Source of the DNA: Sphingomonas morindae
GTDB lineage: Bacteria; Pseudomonadota; Alphaproteobacteria; Sphingomonadales; Sphingomonadaceae
Length of the DNA: 64,000 bases
Assembly (NCBI RefSeq): GCF_023822065.1
Contig: NZ_CP084930.1
Span: forward strand, 1,442,001-1,506,000
Direction: 5' to 3'
Made by a program: the position numbers and the translations under genes. This document shows positions 39,199 through 50,026 of this stretch, piece by piece. Position 1 is the stretch's first letter. Each line of letters starts with the position of its first letter. The notes beneath the pieces are model-generated. The model did no database searches. It was not told where the DNA came from and was given only the letters and a program-made list of their open reading frames with translations.

Positions 39199-39537
39199 AT
39201 GAAACTCGTCATCGCGATCATCAAGCCCTTCAAGCTCGACGAGGTCCGCGAGGCGCTGTCCGATGTTGGCGTGGCCGGCATGACGGTGACCGAAGTCAAG
39301 GGCTTCGGGCGGCAGAAGGGGCAGACCGAGATCTATCGGGGCGCCGAGTACAGCACCAACATGGTGCCGAAGATCAAGGTCGAGGTCGCCTGTGGCGACG
39401 ATCTCTCGCACCGGGTGGTGGAAGCCATCCAGCAGGCGGCGAACACCGGCGCGATCGGCGACGGCAAGATCTTCGTGCTCGATCTCGCCCAGGCGGTGCG
39501 AATCCGCACCGGCGAGACCGACGATGTGGCGCTCTAA
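39199..39537 (+). CDS. glnK: Nitrogen regulatory PII protein
   Basis: 112 residues, exact family length. Trimeric sensor of 2-oxoglutarate, ATP/ADP and, through uridylylation, glutamine. Seen: MKLVIAIIKPFKLDEVREAL, the T-loop GRQKGQTEIYRGAEY with Tyr51 as uridylylation site, and VLDLAQAVRIRTGE. Linkage to amtB 16 bp downstream marks it as the GlnK type, which blocks the ammonium channel when nitrogen is plentiful. A sigma-54 promoter precedes it. Confidence 0.96.
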   Translation: MKLVIAIIKPFKLDEVREALSDVGVAGMTVTEVKGFGRQKGQTEIYRGAEYSTNMVPKIKVEVACGDDLSHRVVEAIQQAANTGAIGDGKIFVLDLAQAVRIRTGETDDVAL

Positions 39538-39553
39538 GGGGAAAGGGGCAGAA

Positions 39554-40906
<1,353 letters not shown>

Positions 40907-40920
40907 GCTTCCTCCTGCGA

Positions 40921-40960
40921 AGAGCCTGGGCCGGCGAGGCAACTCGCCGGCTCTTTTTTC
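40921..40960 (+). terminator. Intrinsic terminator of glnK-amtB
   Basis: A 9-bp stem pairs 40930-40938 with 40943-40951 around a GCAA tetraloop (GNRA class), followed by TCTTTTTTC. It is 14 bp past the amtB stop and is the second of the two clear Rho-independent terminators in the window. Confidence 0.92.
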
Positions 40961-40982
40961 GGCCCGCGCGCCCGCGCGCGGC

Positions 40983-41405
40983 TCAGCCCTGGAGCTGCGT
41001 CATCAGCCCCATCAGCGGGGTGAGATCATAGCCGGCATTGGCCGCCTTGGCGCGGATCTGGTCGGGTGAATCGCCGGCGCGCGCCCGCGCCAGCGCCCAG
41101 AGATAGGTGGAGCGCGTGCCCGACCGGCAATAGGCGAGCGTGCGGCCCTCCACCCCGTCCAGCGCCGCGCCCATCGCCTCGACCTGATCGAGCGACAGGC
41201 CGGCATGATCCACCGGGATCGCGACATAGCCGAGCCCGGCCGCGCGCGCCGCCGCCTCAATCGCGGCGCCCTCGGGCTGGCCCGGCTCCTCGCCCTCTGG
41301 CCGGTTGTTGATGATCAGCACCACGCCCTGATCGGCGGCGGCGGCGATATCGGCGGGGCCGATCTGCGGCGATACCAGCATCGTCTCGTCGAGCGTCCTG
41401 AACAT
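40983..41405 (-). CDS. TIGR01244 family sulfur transferase/phosphatase-like protein
   Basis: 140 residues. The active-site loop AYCRSGTRSTYLWAL has the Cys-x5-Arg arrangement of dual-specificity phosphatases, and the N-terminus (VSPQIGPADIAAAADQGV, INNRPEGEEPGQP) is typical of the BLH/DSP-like TIGR01244 family. In other bacteria this domain is fused to a persulfide dioxygenase and linked to sulfide detoxification; here it stands alone. GGAGG lies 4 nt before ATG 41405. It follows recQ by 10 bp on the same strand. Confidence 0.85.
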   Translation of the reverse strand: MFRTLDETMLVSPQIGPADIAAAADQGVVLIINNRPEGEEPGQPEGAAIEAAARAAGLGYVAIPVDHAGLSLDQVEAMGAALDGVEGRTLAYCRSGTRSTYLWALARARAGDSPDQIRAKAANAGYDLTPLMGLMTQLQG

Positions 41406-41415
41406 AGTACCTCCT

Positions 41416-43182
<1,767 letters not shown>

Positions 43183-43186
43183 CGCG

Positions 43187-43753
43187 CTACCCGGTAGCGC
43201 CCCCGGCCGCCGCCGTCATCCCCGCAAGCGCATCGATCGCCGCCCAGCCGGCGAGACCGAGCGGGCGCAGCCGGCGCGCGTGGGCGGGCGACATGCCGCC
43301 AAGCGCGATCGCGCGCCGCTCCGCGCCCAGCAGCAGCCCCAGCCGCACCGGGCCGAGCGCCGGCGCGCCGGGATGCGAGCGGGTGGGGAAGACGGGCGAG
43401 ACGAAGCGCAGATCGGCGCGGCGCGCGGCGTGGAGCTGGCGGCGATCATGCACCGCCATGGTGCGCAGCAGCGGCCGCGCGGTACGGCGATGCGGGCTCG
43501 GCCCGTGCGCACCCGCCGCGCCCCAGGAGATGGCGAGGCGGGGCGGCCCGGCGAGGAGCAGCACCTGCCTCCGCGCGCGCGCCACCGCGCGCACCTGGCG
43601 GAACAGCGCCTGCCGCGCGGCGGGCGCCAGGCCATAATGGCGGAAGATCACGCCGGCGCCGCGCGGCAAGCGGCTAAGGGCGGGCAGCAGCGCCGCGCCG
43701 ATCCGCTCGTCGGTCATCAGCCACAATCGGGGCAGGGTCTGGCGGGGGCGCAT
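43187..43753 (-). CDS. ThiE/TenI-like protein, shortened
   Basis: 188 residues. Parts of the thiamine-phosphate synthase barrel are visible: AAGAHGP at the position of GVHLGQ, TMAVHDRRQLHAAR, FVSPVFPTRSHPG and IALGGMSPAHARRL. The family's N-terminal strand region is short and the AxRxKDx substrate segment is absent, so it may not make thiamine phosphate. A TenI-like or regulatory role is as likely. ATG 43753 is chosen over an in-frame ATG at 43777 because it lies 7 nt from the shared -10 palindrome and avoids overlap with yggS. Confidence 0.7.
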   Translation of the reverse strand: MRPRQTLPRLWLMTDERIGAALLPALSRLPRGAGVIFRHYGLAPAARQALFRQVRAVARARRQVLLLAGPPRLAISWGAAGAHGPSPHRRTARPLLRTMAVHDRRQLHAARRADLRFVSPVFPTRSHPGAPALGPVRLGLLLGAERRAIALGGMSPAHARRLRPLGLAGWAAIDALAGMTAAAGGATG

Positions 43754-43775
43754 CGCCGCTCCTATAGGCGCGGCC
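43754..43775. promoter_or_regulatory. Symmetric bidirectional promoter between thiE-like gene and yggS
   Basis: The 22-bp gap between two divergent ATGs holds the palindrome CCTATAGG (43761-43768). On each strand TATAGG lies exactly 7 nt before the start codon. One element can serve as the -10 for both genes, producing two leaderless mRNAs from overlapping polymerase sites that cannot be occupied together. Confidence 0.55.
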
Positions 43776-44447
43776 ATGGCCGATCCCCAATCCCCCGATG
43801 CGCGGCTCGCCGCGCTGCGCGACCGCCTCGATCACGCCGCCGGGCTGGCGGGCCGCGCGCCCGGCGCGGTGACGCTGATCGCCGTTTCCAAGACGATCGC
43901 GCCCGAGGCCATCACCCCGCTGATCGCCGCCGGGCAGCGCGTGTTCGGCGAGAATCGGGTGCAGGAGGCGCAGGCGAAATGGCCCGCGCTGCGCGAGGCG
44001 ACGCCGGATTGCCGGCTGCATCTGGTCGGCCAGCTGCAATCCAACAAGGCGGACGAGGCGGTGCGGCTGTTCGACGCGATCCATGCGGTCGACCGGCCGT
44101 CGCTGGTCGCGGCGCTGGCGCGCGCGATGGACAAGGCGGGACGCCGGCCGGACTGTTTCGTGCAGGTGAATATCGGCGAGGAGCCGCAGAAGGGCGGCGT
44201 CGCGCTGGCCGATCTGCCCGCGCTGCTCGCCGAGGCGCGCGCCGCGGCGCTGCCGGTGATCGGACTGATGGCGGTGCCCCCCGCCGATCGCGAGCCGGCG
44301 CCCTATTTCGCGCTGCTCGCCAAGCTCGCCCGCGACCATGGCCTGGCCGGGCTGAGCATGGGCATGTCGGGCGATTTCGAGACGGCGGCGCTGCTGGGCG
44401 CCACCCATGTGCGGATCGGCACCGCGCTGTTCGGCGCGCGCGGCTAG
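43776..44447 (+). CDS. yggS: PLP homeostasis protein YggS
   Basis: 223 residues. Binds pyridoxal phosphate on a Lys in a single TIM barrel and balances free PLP and amino-acid pools, with no known catalytic activity. Seen: TLIAVSKT with the PLP Lys, FGENRVQEAQAKW, LHLVGQLQSNK, QVNIGEEPQKGG and LSMGMSGDFETAALLGATHVRIG. It is divergent from the ThiE-like gene, sharing a 22-bp promoter gap, so two cofactor-related proteins may be alternately transcribed. Confidence 0.95.
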   Translation: MADPQSPDARLAALRDRLDHAAGLAGRAPGAVTLIAVSKTIAPEAITPLIAAGQRVFGENRVQEAQAKWPALREATPDCRLHLVGQLQSNKADEAVRLFDAIHAVDRPSLVAALARAMDKAGRRPDCFVQVNIGEEPQKGGVALADLPALLAEARAAALPVIGLMAVPPADREPAPYFALLAKLARDHGLAGLSMGMSGDFETAALLGATHVRIGTALFGARG

Positions 44448-44477
44448 GGGCCCGCGCCCCCGGCCGCGCCGGCCGGC

Positions 44478-45734
44478 CTATTGGTTCATCGAATCGAAGA
44501 AATCCTCGTTCGTCTTCGAGTCCTTCATCTTGTCGAGCAGGAACTCCATCGCGTCGGTGGTGCCCATCTGCATGAGGATGCGGCGCAGCACCCACATCTT
44601 CGAGAGCTTGGACTTCTCGACCAGCAGCTCTTCCTTGCGGGTGCCCGACTTGCCGACGTCCATCGCCGGGAAGATGCGCTTGTCCGCGACCTTGCGGTCC
44701 AGCACGATCTCGGAATTGCCGGTGCCCTTAAACTCTTCGAAGATCACCTCGTCCATGCGGCTGCCGGTGTCGATCAGCGCGGTGGCGATGATGGAGAGCG
44801 AGCCGCCTTCCTCGATGTTGCGCGCCGCGCCGAAGAAGCGCTTGGGCCGCTGCAGCGCGTTGGCGTCGACACCGCCGGTCAGCACCTTGCCCGAGCTGGG
44901 CACGACCGTGTTGTAGGCGCGGCCGAGCCGGGTGATGGAATCGAGCAGGATCACCACGTCCTTCTTGTGCTCGACCAGACGCTTGGCCTTTTCGATCACC
45001 ATCTCGGCGACCTGCACGTGGCGCTGGGCGGGCTCGTCGAAGGTGGAGGAGATGACCTCGCCCTTCACCGAGCGCTGCATATCGGTGACTTCCTCGGGCC
45101 GCTCGTCGATGAGCAGCACGATCAGGAAGACCTCGGGATGATTGTCCGTGATCGCCTTGGCGATGTTCTGGAGCAGCACCGTCTTGCCGACGCGCGGCGG
45201 CGCCACGATCAGCGAGCGCTGGCCCTTGCCCTGCGGCGCGACGATATCGATCACCCGCGCCGACCGGTCCTTCACCGTCGGATCGAGCGTGTCGAGCGTC
45301 AGCTTCTGTTCGGGATAGAGCGGGGTGAGATTGTCGAAATTGACGCGGTGGCGGACCACGTCGGGATCGTCGAAATTGATCGAGATGAGCCGCGTCAGCG
45401 CGAAATAGCGCTCGCCGTCCTTGGGCGCGCGGATCTCGCCCTCCACCGTATCGCCCGTGCGCAGCCCGAATTTGCGGACCTGATTGGGGCTGACATAGAT
45501 ATCGTCCGGACCGGCGAGATAATTGGCTTCGGGCGAACGGAGGAAGCCGAAGCCATCGGGCAGCACCTCGATCGTGCCGACGCCCATGATCTGATCGCCC
45601 TGCTCCGCCTGCTCCTTGAGGATGGCGAACAGCAGATCCTGCTTGCGCATGGTCGACGCGCCCTCGACACCGAGTTGCTCGGCCATCGAAACCAGTTCGG
45701 CGGGCGACGTCTTTTTGAGATCTTTAAGATGCAT
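44478..45734 (-). CDS. rho: Transcription termination factor Rho
   Basis: 418 residues. Hexameric RNA helicase that ends transcription. Seen: N-terminal [35 protein letters not shown] (RNA-binding cold-shock-like part), [15 protein letters not shown] (Walker A), [12 protein letters not shown] and [11 protein letters not shown]. The scarcity of intrinsic terminators in this window agrees with heavy reliance on Rho. It follows hemJ with a 196-bp gap that contains its own promoter candidate. Confidence 0.98.
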   Translation of the reverse strand: MHLKDLKKTSPAELVSMAEQLGVEGASTMRKQDLLFAILKEQAEQGDQIMGVGTIEVLPDGFGFLRSPEANYLAGPDDIYVSPNQVRKFGLRTGDTVEGEIRAPKDGERYFALTRLISINFDDPDVVRHRVNFDNLTPLYPEQKLTLDTLDPTVKDRSARVIDIVAPQGKGQRSLIVAPPRVGKTVLLQNIAKAITDNHPEVFLIVLLIDERPEEVTDMQRSVKGEVISSTFDEPAQRHVQVAEMVIEKAKRLVEHKKDVVILLDSITRLGRAYNTVVPSSGKVLTGGVDANALQRPKRFFGAARNIEEGGSLSIIATALIDTGSRMDEVIFEEFKGTGNSEIVLDRKVADKRIFPAMDVGKSGTRKEELLVEKSKLSKMWVLRRILMQMGTTDAMEFLLDKMKDSKTNEDFFDSMNQ

Positions 45735-45837
45735 GGAGCGGGCTTGGTCCTGAGGAGGCGGCGCGGCTGGCGGGACGGGAACGACGATGTCGGGAAAGGC
45801 GCCGCCGCGAGGAAAAGCAGGGCACCGTCAGCGCGCG

Positions 45838-45864
45838 GTTAAAGCGGCGCGCAACCCAAGTCAA
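45838..45864 (-). promoter_or_regulatory. Candidate sigma-70 promoter of rho
   Basis: On the minus strand TTGACT (45859-45864) and TTTAAC (45838-45843) are separated by 15 bp; shifting the -10 by one base to TTAACC gives 16. The leader to the rho ATG would be about 95 nt, enough room for autogenous Rho control, which is known for rho in other bacteria. Confidence 0.4.
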
Positions 45865-45930
45865 GCGGCCGGGCGCGGCCTGCGCCGACCGGATATGGGG
45901 ATCGGACGGATGGTGGGCAAGCGGCGCGGC

Positions 45931-46383
45931 TCAGAAGGGCTTCACGATCACCAGCAGCACGATCAGGATGGTCGCCAGGCTGGGCACCTCATTGGCCAGC
46001 CGCAGCCCGCGCGTCGAGGCCGGACGCCAACCCCGCGCCAGCTTGCGGCTAAGCCCCACCGCCCAGCCATGATAGGCCGAGAGCAGCAGCACCAGCGCCA
46101 GCTTGGCGTGGAACCAGCCCTGCGCGAAGGCATCGATGTGCAGCGCCAGCGCGAGACCGAGCAGCCACACCGCGATCATCGCGGGGGTGACGATGATCCG
46201 CCGCAGCCGCACCAGGCGCGCCACCCAGGCGCGATCCTCCGGCGATCCGGGCGCGCATTCGGCCTGGTAAATGGCGTAGCGCGGCAGCATGAACAGCCCC
46301 GCCATCCAGAAGATCACGAAGATCAGGTGCGCCGCCTTCACCCAGAGATAGGCCTCGCCCAGCCAGCCCGTCAGCGCCGCCAT
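45931..46383 (-). CDS. hemJ: Protoporphyrinogen IX oxidase HemJ
   Basis: 150 residues with four helices. Seen: YLWVKAAHLIFVIFWMAG with the conserved His, LPRYAIYQAE, FHAKLALVLLLSAYHG and NEVPSLATILIVLLVIVKPF, all conserved in HemJ. It oxidises protoporphyrinogen IX to protoporphyrin IX at the inner membrane in bacteria lacking HemG/HemY. Its ATG overlaps the hemE stop by 1 bp (TGATG), so the two haem genes are coupled. Confidence 0.93.
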   Translation of the reverse strand: MAALTGWLGEAYLWVKAAHLIFVIFWMAGLFMLPRYAIYQAECAPGSPEDRAWVARLVRLRRIIVTPAMIAVWLLGLALALHIDAFAQGWFHAKLALVLLLSAYHGWAVGLSRKLARGWRPASTRGLRLANEVPSLATILIVLLVIVKPF

Positions 46384-47429
46384 CACGCCCCCCGTACCAG
46401 GCTGAGCAGCGCTTCGACATGCGCCACCGGCACTTCGGGCACGATGCCGTGGCCCAGATTGAAGATATGCGGCCGCTCCGCGAAGGCGGCGCGGATCCGC
46501 GCCACGCCTTCCGCCAGCGCCGCGCCGCCGGCGAGCAGCGCCAGCGGATCGAGATTGCCCTGCACCGGCAGCCCGGGCGGCAGCGCCGCATCGGCCCAGG
46601 CCGGATCGACGCTTTCGTCCAGCCCCAGCGCGTCGGCTTCCACCTCGCGCGCATAGGCGGCCAGCCGCCCGCCCGCGCCCTTGGGAAAGCCGATCACCGG
46701 CACGCCGGGGTGGCGGGCGTGGAGCGCCGCGACGATCCGGGCCGCCGGCGCGATCACCCAACGCTCGAACTCGGCCGGGGCAAGGCTGCCCGCCCAGCTG
46801 TCGAACAGCTGCACGGCGTGCACGCCGGCCTCGATCTGGCCCGAGAGATAGTGGATGGTGGCCTCGGTGACCGCCTCGATAATCGCGCCGAACCGGGCCG
46901 GATCGCGATAGGCGAGGCCGCGTGCCGCCGCCTGGTCGCGGCTGCCCTCGCCCGCCACCATATAGGTCGCCACCGTCCAGGGCGCGCCCGCGAAGCCGAG
47001 AAAGGTGGTGGCCGGCGGCAAGGCGGCGGCGACGCGGCGCACCGTCTCATAGACCGGATCCAGCCGCGCCGGCGCGGCGGCGAGATCGGCGAGCTTATGG
47101 TCCGCGAGCGGCGGGGCGAGGCGCGGCCCCTCGCCCGCCACGAAGCTGAGCGTCTGGCCCAGCGCATGGGGGATCACCAGAATGTCGGAGAACAGGATGG
47201 CGCCATCGAAGCCGAAGCGGCGGATAGGCTGGAGCGTCACCTCGGCGGCGGCCTCGGGATCGTAGCAAAGCTCGAGAAAGCCGCCCTTGCTCGCCCGCAG
47301 CGCGCGATATTCGGGAAGATAGCGCCCGGCCTGGCGCATCAGCCAGATCGGCGGCGGATCGCGCCGCGCGCCGCGCAGCACCGCGAGCAGGAGCCGATCG
47401 GGCCTACCCGCGGAAAGATCGGTTCCCAT
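46383..47429 (-). CDS. hemE: Uroporphyrinogen decarboxylase
   Basis: 348 residues. Converts uroporphyrinogen III to coproporphyrinogen III in haem synthesis. Seen: PPIWLMRQAGRYLPEYR, the RQAGR signature; DGAILFSDILVIP; GFAGAPWTVATYMVAG; QLFDSWAG; and GNLDPLALLAG. The ATG at 47429 opens away from the probable origin, the same arrangement as in Caulobacter, where hemE transcription starts within the origin. TATAAG lies about 8 nt upstream of the start. Confidence 0.97.
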   Translation of the reverse strand: MGTDLSAGRPDRLLLAVLRGARRDPPPIWLMRQAGRYLPEYRALRASKGGFLELCYDPEAAAEVTLQPIRRFGFDGAILFSDILVIPHALGQTLSFVAGEGPRLAPPLADHKLADLAAAPARLDPVYETVRRVAAALPPATTFLGFAGAPWTVATYMVAGEGSRDQAAARGLAYRDPARFGAIIEAVTEATIHYLSGQIEAGVHAVQLFDSWAGSLAPAEFERWVIAPAARIVAALHARHPGVPVIGFPKGAGGRLAAYAREVEADALGLDESVDPAWADAALPPGLPVQGNLDPLALLAGGAALAEGVARIRAAFAERPHIFNLGHGIVPEVPVAHVEALLSLVRGA

Positions 47430-47444
47430 CCTTATCCCTTATAT

Positions 47445-47620
47445 GAATCGAAGAATCTGTAGGAGTCAGTAGGCGGCTCCGAACCGGGGTTTATTCAGCG
47501 GCGGCGAATCTGCCAACAGCTTGACGTGGCGCCCCGGCGCGGTCGCCCGCCGAGTCGGTGGCGCCGCCCCCGCTATCCACAGCCTGTGGATAAGCGGCCG
47601 CGGCTGTGGAGAAGAGAGTC
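47445..47620. promoter_or_regulatory. Cluster of six GANTC (CcrM) methylation sites
   Basis: GANTC occurs at 47445, 47453, 47463, 47506, 47552 and 47616. With A and T at roughly 16 percent each, about half a site is expected in 176 bp. Clustering at the origin fits cell-cycle methylation control as known in Caulobacter. Confidence 0.75.
47573..47593. promoter_or_regulatory. Inverted pair of DnaA boxes
   Basis: CTATCCACA (one mismatch) and TGTGGATAA (perfect, minus strand) face each other with 3 nt between. The 8-bp arms 47574-47581 and 47585-47592 are perfect inverted repeats. A third, one-mismatch box in the same orientation as the second follows at 47605-47613. Confidence 0.8.
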
Positions 47621-47695
47621 GAAAAGCAGACGGACAGTGGGGCTGGATCCGTGCTTCGGCTTTGTCACCGGCTTGCCCTGCGGCTACACGGCGGC

Positions 47696-47704
47696 TTATC
47701 CACA
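47696..47704 (+). promoter_or_regulatory. Perfect DnaA box
   Basis: TTATCCACA, the consensus 9-mer, 42 bp before the ppsR ATG. It lies about 100 bp from the inverted pair, leaving a spacer for origin remodelling. Confidence 0.8.
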
Positions 47705-47745
47705 GGCTTGGCCACACAGGCGTCGAAGCCCAGCACGGACCGCGC

Positions 47746-48579
47746 ATGACCAGGCTGCACCTGCATCTCCTTTCCGACTCCACCGGCGAAACGCTGGAGA
47801 ATGTGGCCAAGGCGGGCCTCGCCCAGTTCGAGGGCGTGGAGGCGATCAAGCATTTCTGGCCGATGGTGCGATCCGAAGGCCATCTCGATCGCGTGCTGGT
47901 GGAGATCGCGCAGAAGCCCGGGCTCATCATCTACACGCTCGTCAATTCGTCGGTCCGGCGCCGGCTGGAGGCGCGCTGCGCCGCGCTGGGGCTGAGCGCG
48001 GTGTCCGCGCTCGATCCGGTGATCGAGGCGCTGTCGCACCTGCTCGGCCAGGCGACGATCGGCCGGCCGGGGCGCCAGCATGTGCTCGACGAGGCCTATT
48101 TCGCCCGGGTCGAGGCGATCCACTATACCATCGCGCACGATGATGGCGTCGCCCCCGAGGATTGGGAGGATGCCGATATCGTGCTGGCGGGCGTGTCGCG
48201 CTCGTCCAAGACGCCGACCTCGATCTACCTCGCCAATCGCGGCTATCGCGTCGCCAATATCCCGCTGGTGGTGGAGAGCCCGCCGCCCCCCAACCTCTTC
48301 ACGCTGCGCCGGCCGCTGGTGGTGGGCCTGACGACCAGCCCCGAACGGCTCGTGCAGATCCGGCGCAACCGCCTGCTCTCGCTGAACGAGATGACCGAGA
48401 CCGCCTATGTCGATCAGGATCGGGTGGCGCGCGAGCTGGCCTTCGCCCGGCGCATGTTCTCCGACAATGGCTGGCCGGTGATCGACGTCACGCGCCGCTC
48501 GATCGAGGAGACGGCGGCGGCGATCATCAATCTGGCCAATGAGCGCGAGGATCGCGCCGCCGAAACGGTGGCGCCATGA
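47746..48579 (+). CDS. ppsR: Pyruvate, phosphate dikinase / PEP synthase regulatory protein (kinase-pyrophosphorylase)
   Basis: 277 residues. Bifunctional enzyme that phosphorylates a Thr of PPDK or PEP synthase with ADP and removes it with Pi. Seen: HLLSDSTGETLENVAKA, NSSVRRRLE, the P-loop GVSRSSKTPTSIYLA, the HYTIAHDDG segment and RRSIEETAAAI. ATG 47746 is the first gene to the right of the origin, the RP001 position of other alphaproteobacteria. It overlaps maf by 4 bp. Confidence 0.93.
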   Translation: MTRLHLHLLSDSTGETLENVAKAGLAQFEGVEAIKHFWPMVRSEGHLDRVLVEIAQKPGLIIYTLVNSSVRRRLEARCAALGLSAVSALDPVIEALSHLLGQATIGRPGRQHVLDEAYFARVEAIHYTIAHDDGVAPEDWEDADIVLAGVSRSSKTPTSIYLANRGYRVANIPLVVESPPPPNLFTLRRPLVVGLTTSPERLVQIRRNRLLSLNEMTETAYVDQDRVARELAFARRMFSDNGWPVIDVTRRSIEETAAAIINLANEREDRAAETVAP

Positions 48580-49172
48580 CGCTGATCCTCGCCTCCGGCA
48601 GCGCCTCGCGCCGCGCGATGCTGGACGCGGCCGGCGTCGATTACGAGAGCCAGGCGCCGCGCGTGGACGAGGAGGCCGCCAAGGCCTCGCTCAAGGCCGA
48701 GGGGATCGACGCGCGCGATCTGGCGGATGCGTTGGCGGAGCTGAAGGCGCTGGCGGTGTCGCGCCGCGCGCCCGGCCGGCTGGTGATCGGATCGGATTCG
48801 CTGGTGGCGCTGGCCGACGGCACGCTGCTCGACAAGCCGGACAGCCGCGATCAGGCCGCCGCCCAGCTGCGCGCGATGCGCGGCGGCCGGCATCGGCTGG
48901 TGAGCGCGGTGGTGGCGGCGCGCGACGGCGTGCCGATCTGGCGCGCGGTGGATCAGGCGACGCTCGAGGTGCGCGATTTTTCCGAGGCGTTCCTCGAGGC
49001 CTATCTGGACGCGGAATGGCCGGCGATCGCCGCCTGTGTCGGCTGCTTCCGGATCGAAGGCCGGGGCGTGCAGCTTTTCTCACGGCTCAGCGGCAGCCAG
49101 TTCACGATCCTCGGCATGCCGTTGATGCCGCTGCTCGCCTGGCTGCGCGATACGGGCGTGATGGCGGCATGA
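48576..49172 (+). CDS. maf: Maf/YceF-type nucleotide pyrophosphatase
   Basis: 198 residues. Hydrolyses non-canonical nucleoside triphosphates. Seen: LILASGSASRRAMLDAAGV and RLVIGSDSLVALADG; the SD pair rather than the CDT of true Maf matches the YceF branch, which prefers m7GTP. Also KPDSRDQAAAQLRAM. It lies within the ppsR-maf-aroE-coaE-dnaQ string, overlapping both neighbours by 4 bp. A second paralogue lies at 61.45 kb. Confidence 0.92.
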   Translation: MTLILASGSASRRAMLDAAGVDYESQAPRVDEEAAKASLKAEGIDARDLADALAELKALAVSRRAPGRLVIGSDSLVALADGTLLDKPDSRDQAAAQLRAMRGGRHRLVSAVVAARDGVPIWRAVDQATLEVRDFSEAFLEAYLDAEWPAIAACVGCFRIEGRGVQLFSRLSGSQFTILGMPLMPLLAWLRDTGVMAA

Positions 49173-50026
49173 GCCTGCCCTATGCCGAGGTGATCGGCGA
49201 TCCGGTCGATCATTCCAAATCGCCGCTGATCCATGGCTTCTGGCTGGAGGCGCTGGGCCTGGCCGGCCGCTACGGGCGCACCGCCGTCTCCGCCGACGAT
49301 CTGCCCGCCTTTTTCGCCGCGCGGCGCCGCGATCCGGACTGGCGCGGCTGCAATGTCACCGTGCCGCACAAGGAGCGGGTGATCGCGCGGCTCGACCGGC
49401 TCGATCCGCTGGCGGCGCGCATCGGCGCCGTCAACACGGTGGTGCGCGAGGCCGATGGCGCGCTGGTCGGCCATAATAGCGACGCGCCCGGCTTCCTGCG
49501 GCCGCTCGCGCCGCTGCTCGCGCGCCCGCACCTTTTCCGCATGGCGCGCGTGCTCGGCACCGGCGGCGCGGCGCGGGCGATCGTCGCCGCGCTCGCGGAC
49601 CAGGGCTTCACCCTGGTCGTGGCCGGGCGCGATCCCGGCAAGGCGCGGGCGCTGCTCGATGAGCTGGCGCCGGGCGAGGGCCATCATGCGATCACGCTGG
49701 CGCAGTTCGCCGAGCCCACCGACTTCCCGTTCGACGATCGCGCGGGCTGCCTCGATCTGGTGGTGAACGCCACCAGCCTCGGCATGGCGGGCCAGCCGCC
49801 GCTTCCCTTCGACATCAGCCACGCGCCGCCCGGCAGCCTTGTCTACGACATCGTCTACGCCCCGCTCGAGACGCCGCTGCTCGCCGCCGCGCGCGCGCGC
49901 GGCCTGCCGGTGATCGACGGGCTGGAGATGCTGGTGGGCCAGGCCGCGATCGCCTTTGGCCGCTTCTTCGGCCAGGCGCCCCCACCCGGCGGCGATCGTG
50001 CGCTGCGGGAGCGGCTGCTGGCATGA
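49169..50026 (+). CDS. aroE: Shikimate dehydrogenase
   Basis: 285 residues. NADPH-dependent reduction of 3-dehydroshikimate in aromatic amino-acid synthesis. Seen: GDPVDHSKSPLIHGFWL, CNVTVPHKE with the catalytic Lys, IGAVNTVV, HNSDAPGF, VLGTGGAARAI, VNATSLGM and GLEMLVGQA. It starts at ATG 49169 inside the maf stop, and its own stop overlaps coaE by 4 bp. Confidence 0.96.
   Translation: MSLPYAEVIGDPVDHSKSPLIHGFWLEALGLAGRYGRTAVSADDLPAFFAARRRDPDWRGCNVTVPHKERVIARLDRLDPLAARIGAVNTVVREADGALVGHNSDAPGFLRPLAPLLARPHLFRMARVLGTGGAARAIVAALADQGFTLVVAGRDPGKARALLDELAPGEGHHAITLAQFAEPTDFPFDDRAGCLDLVVNATSLGMAGQPPLPFDISHAPPGSLVYDIVYAPLETPLLAAARARGLPVIDGLEMLVGQAAIAFGRFFGQAPPPGGDRALRERLLA

Larger units (their letters stand above)
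47430..47745. other. Probable chromosomal replication origin (oriC)
   Basis: This 316-bp gene-free gap between divergent hemE and ppsR is the largest in the window. It holds two perfect DnaA boxes (TGTGGATAA at 47585, TTATCCACA at 47696), two one-mismatch boxes (CTATCCACA at 47573, TGTGGAGAA at 47605) and six GANTC sites. The hemE-proximal 80 bp are the least GC-rich part and could unwind. Known: in Caulobacter and Rickettsia the origin lies next to hemE, with RP001/ppsR, maf, aroE, coaE and dnaQ following. The same order here makes the assignment strong. No convincing CtrA TTAA-N7-TTAA sites were found. Confidence 0.87.

Noticed and set aside
47430-47745. CtrA binding sites in the origin
   Set aside because: No TTAA-N7-TTAA pair was found, so CtrA control as in Caulobacter is not supported from sequence.
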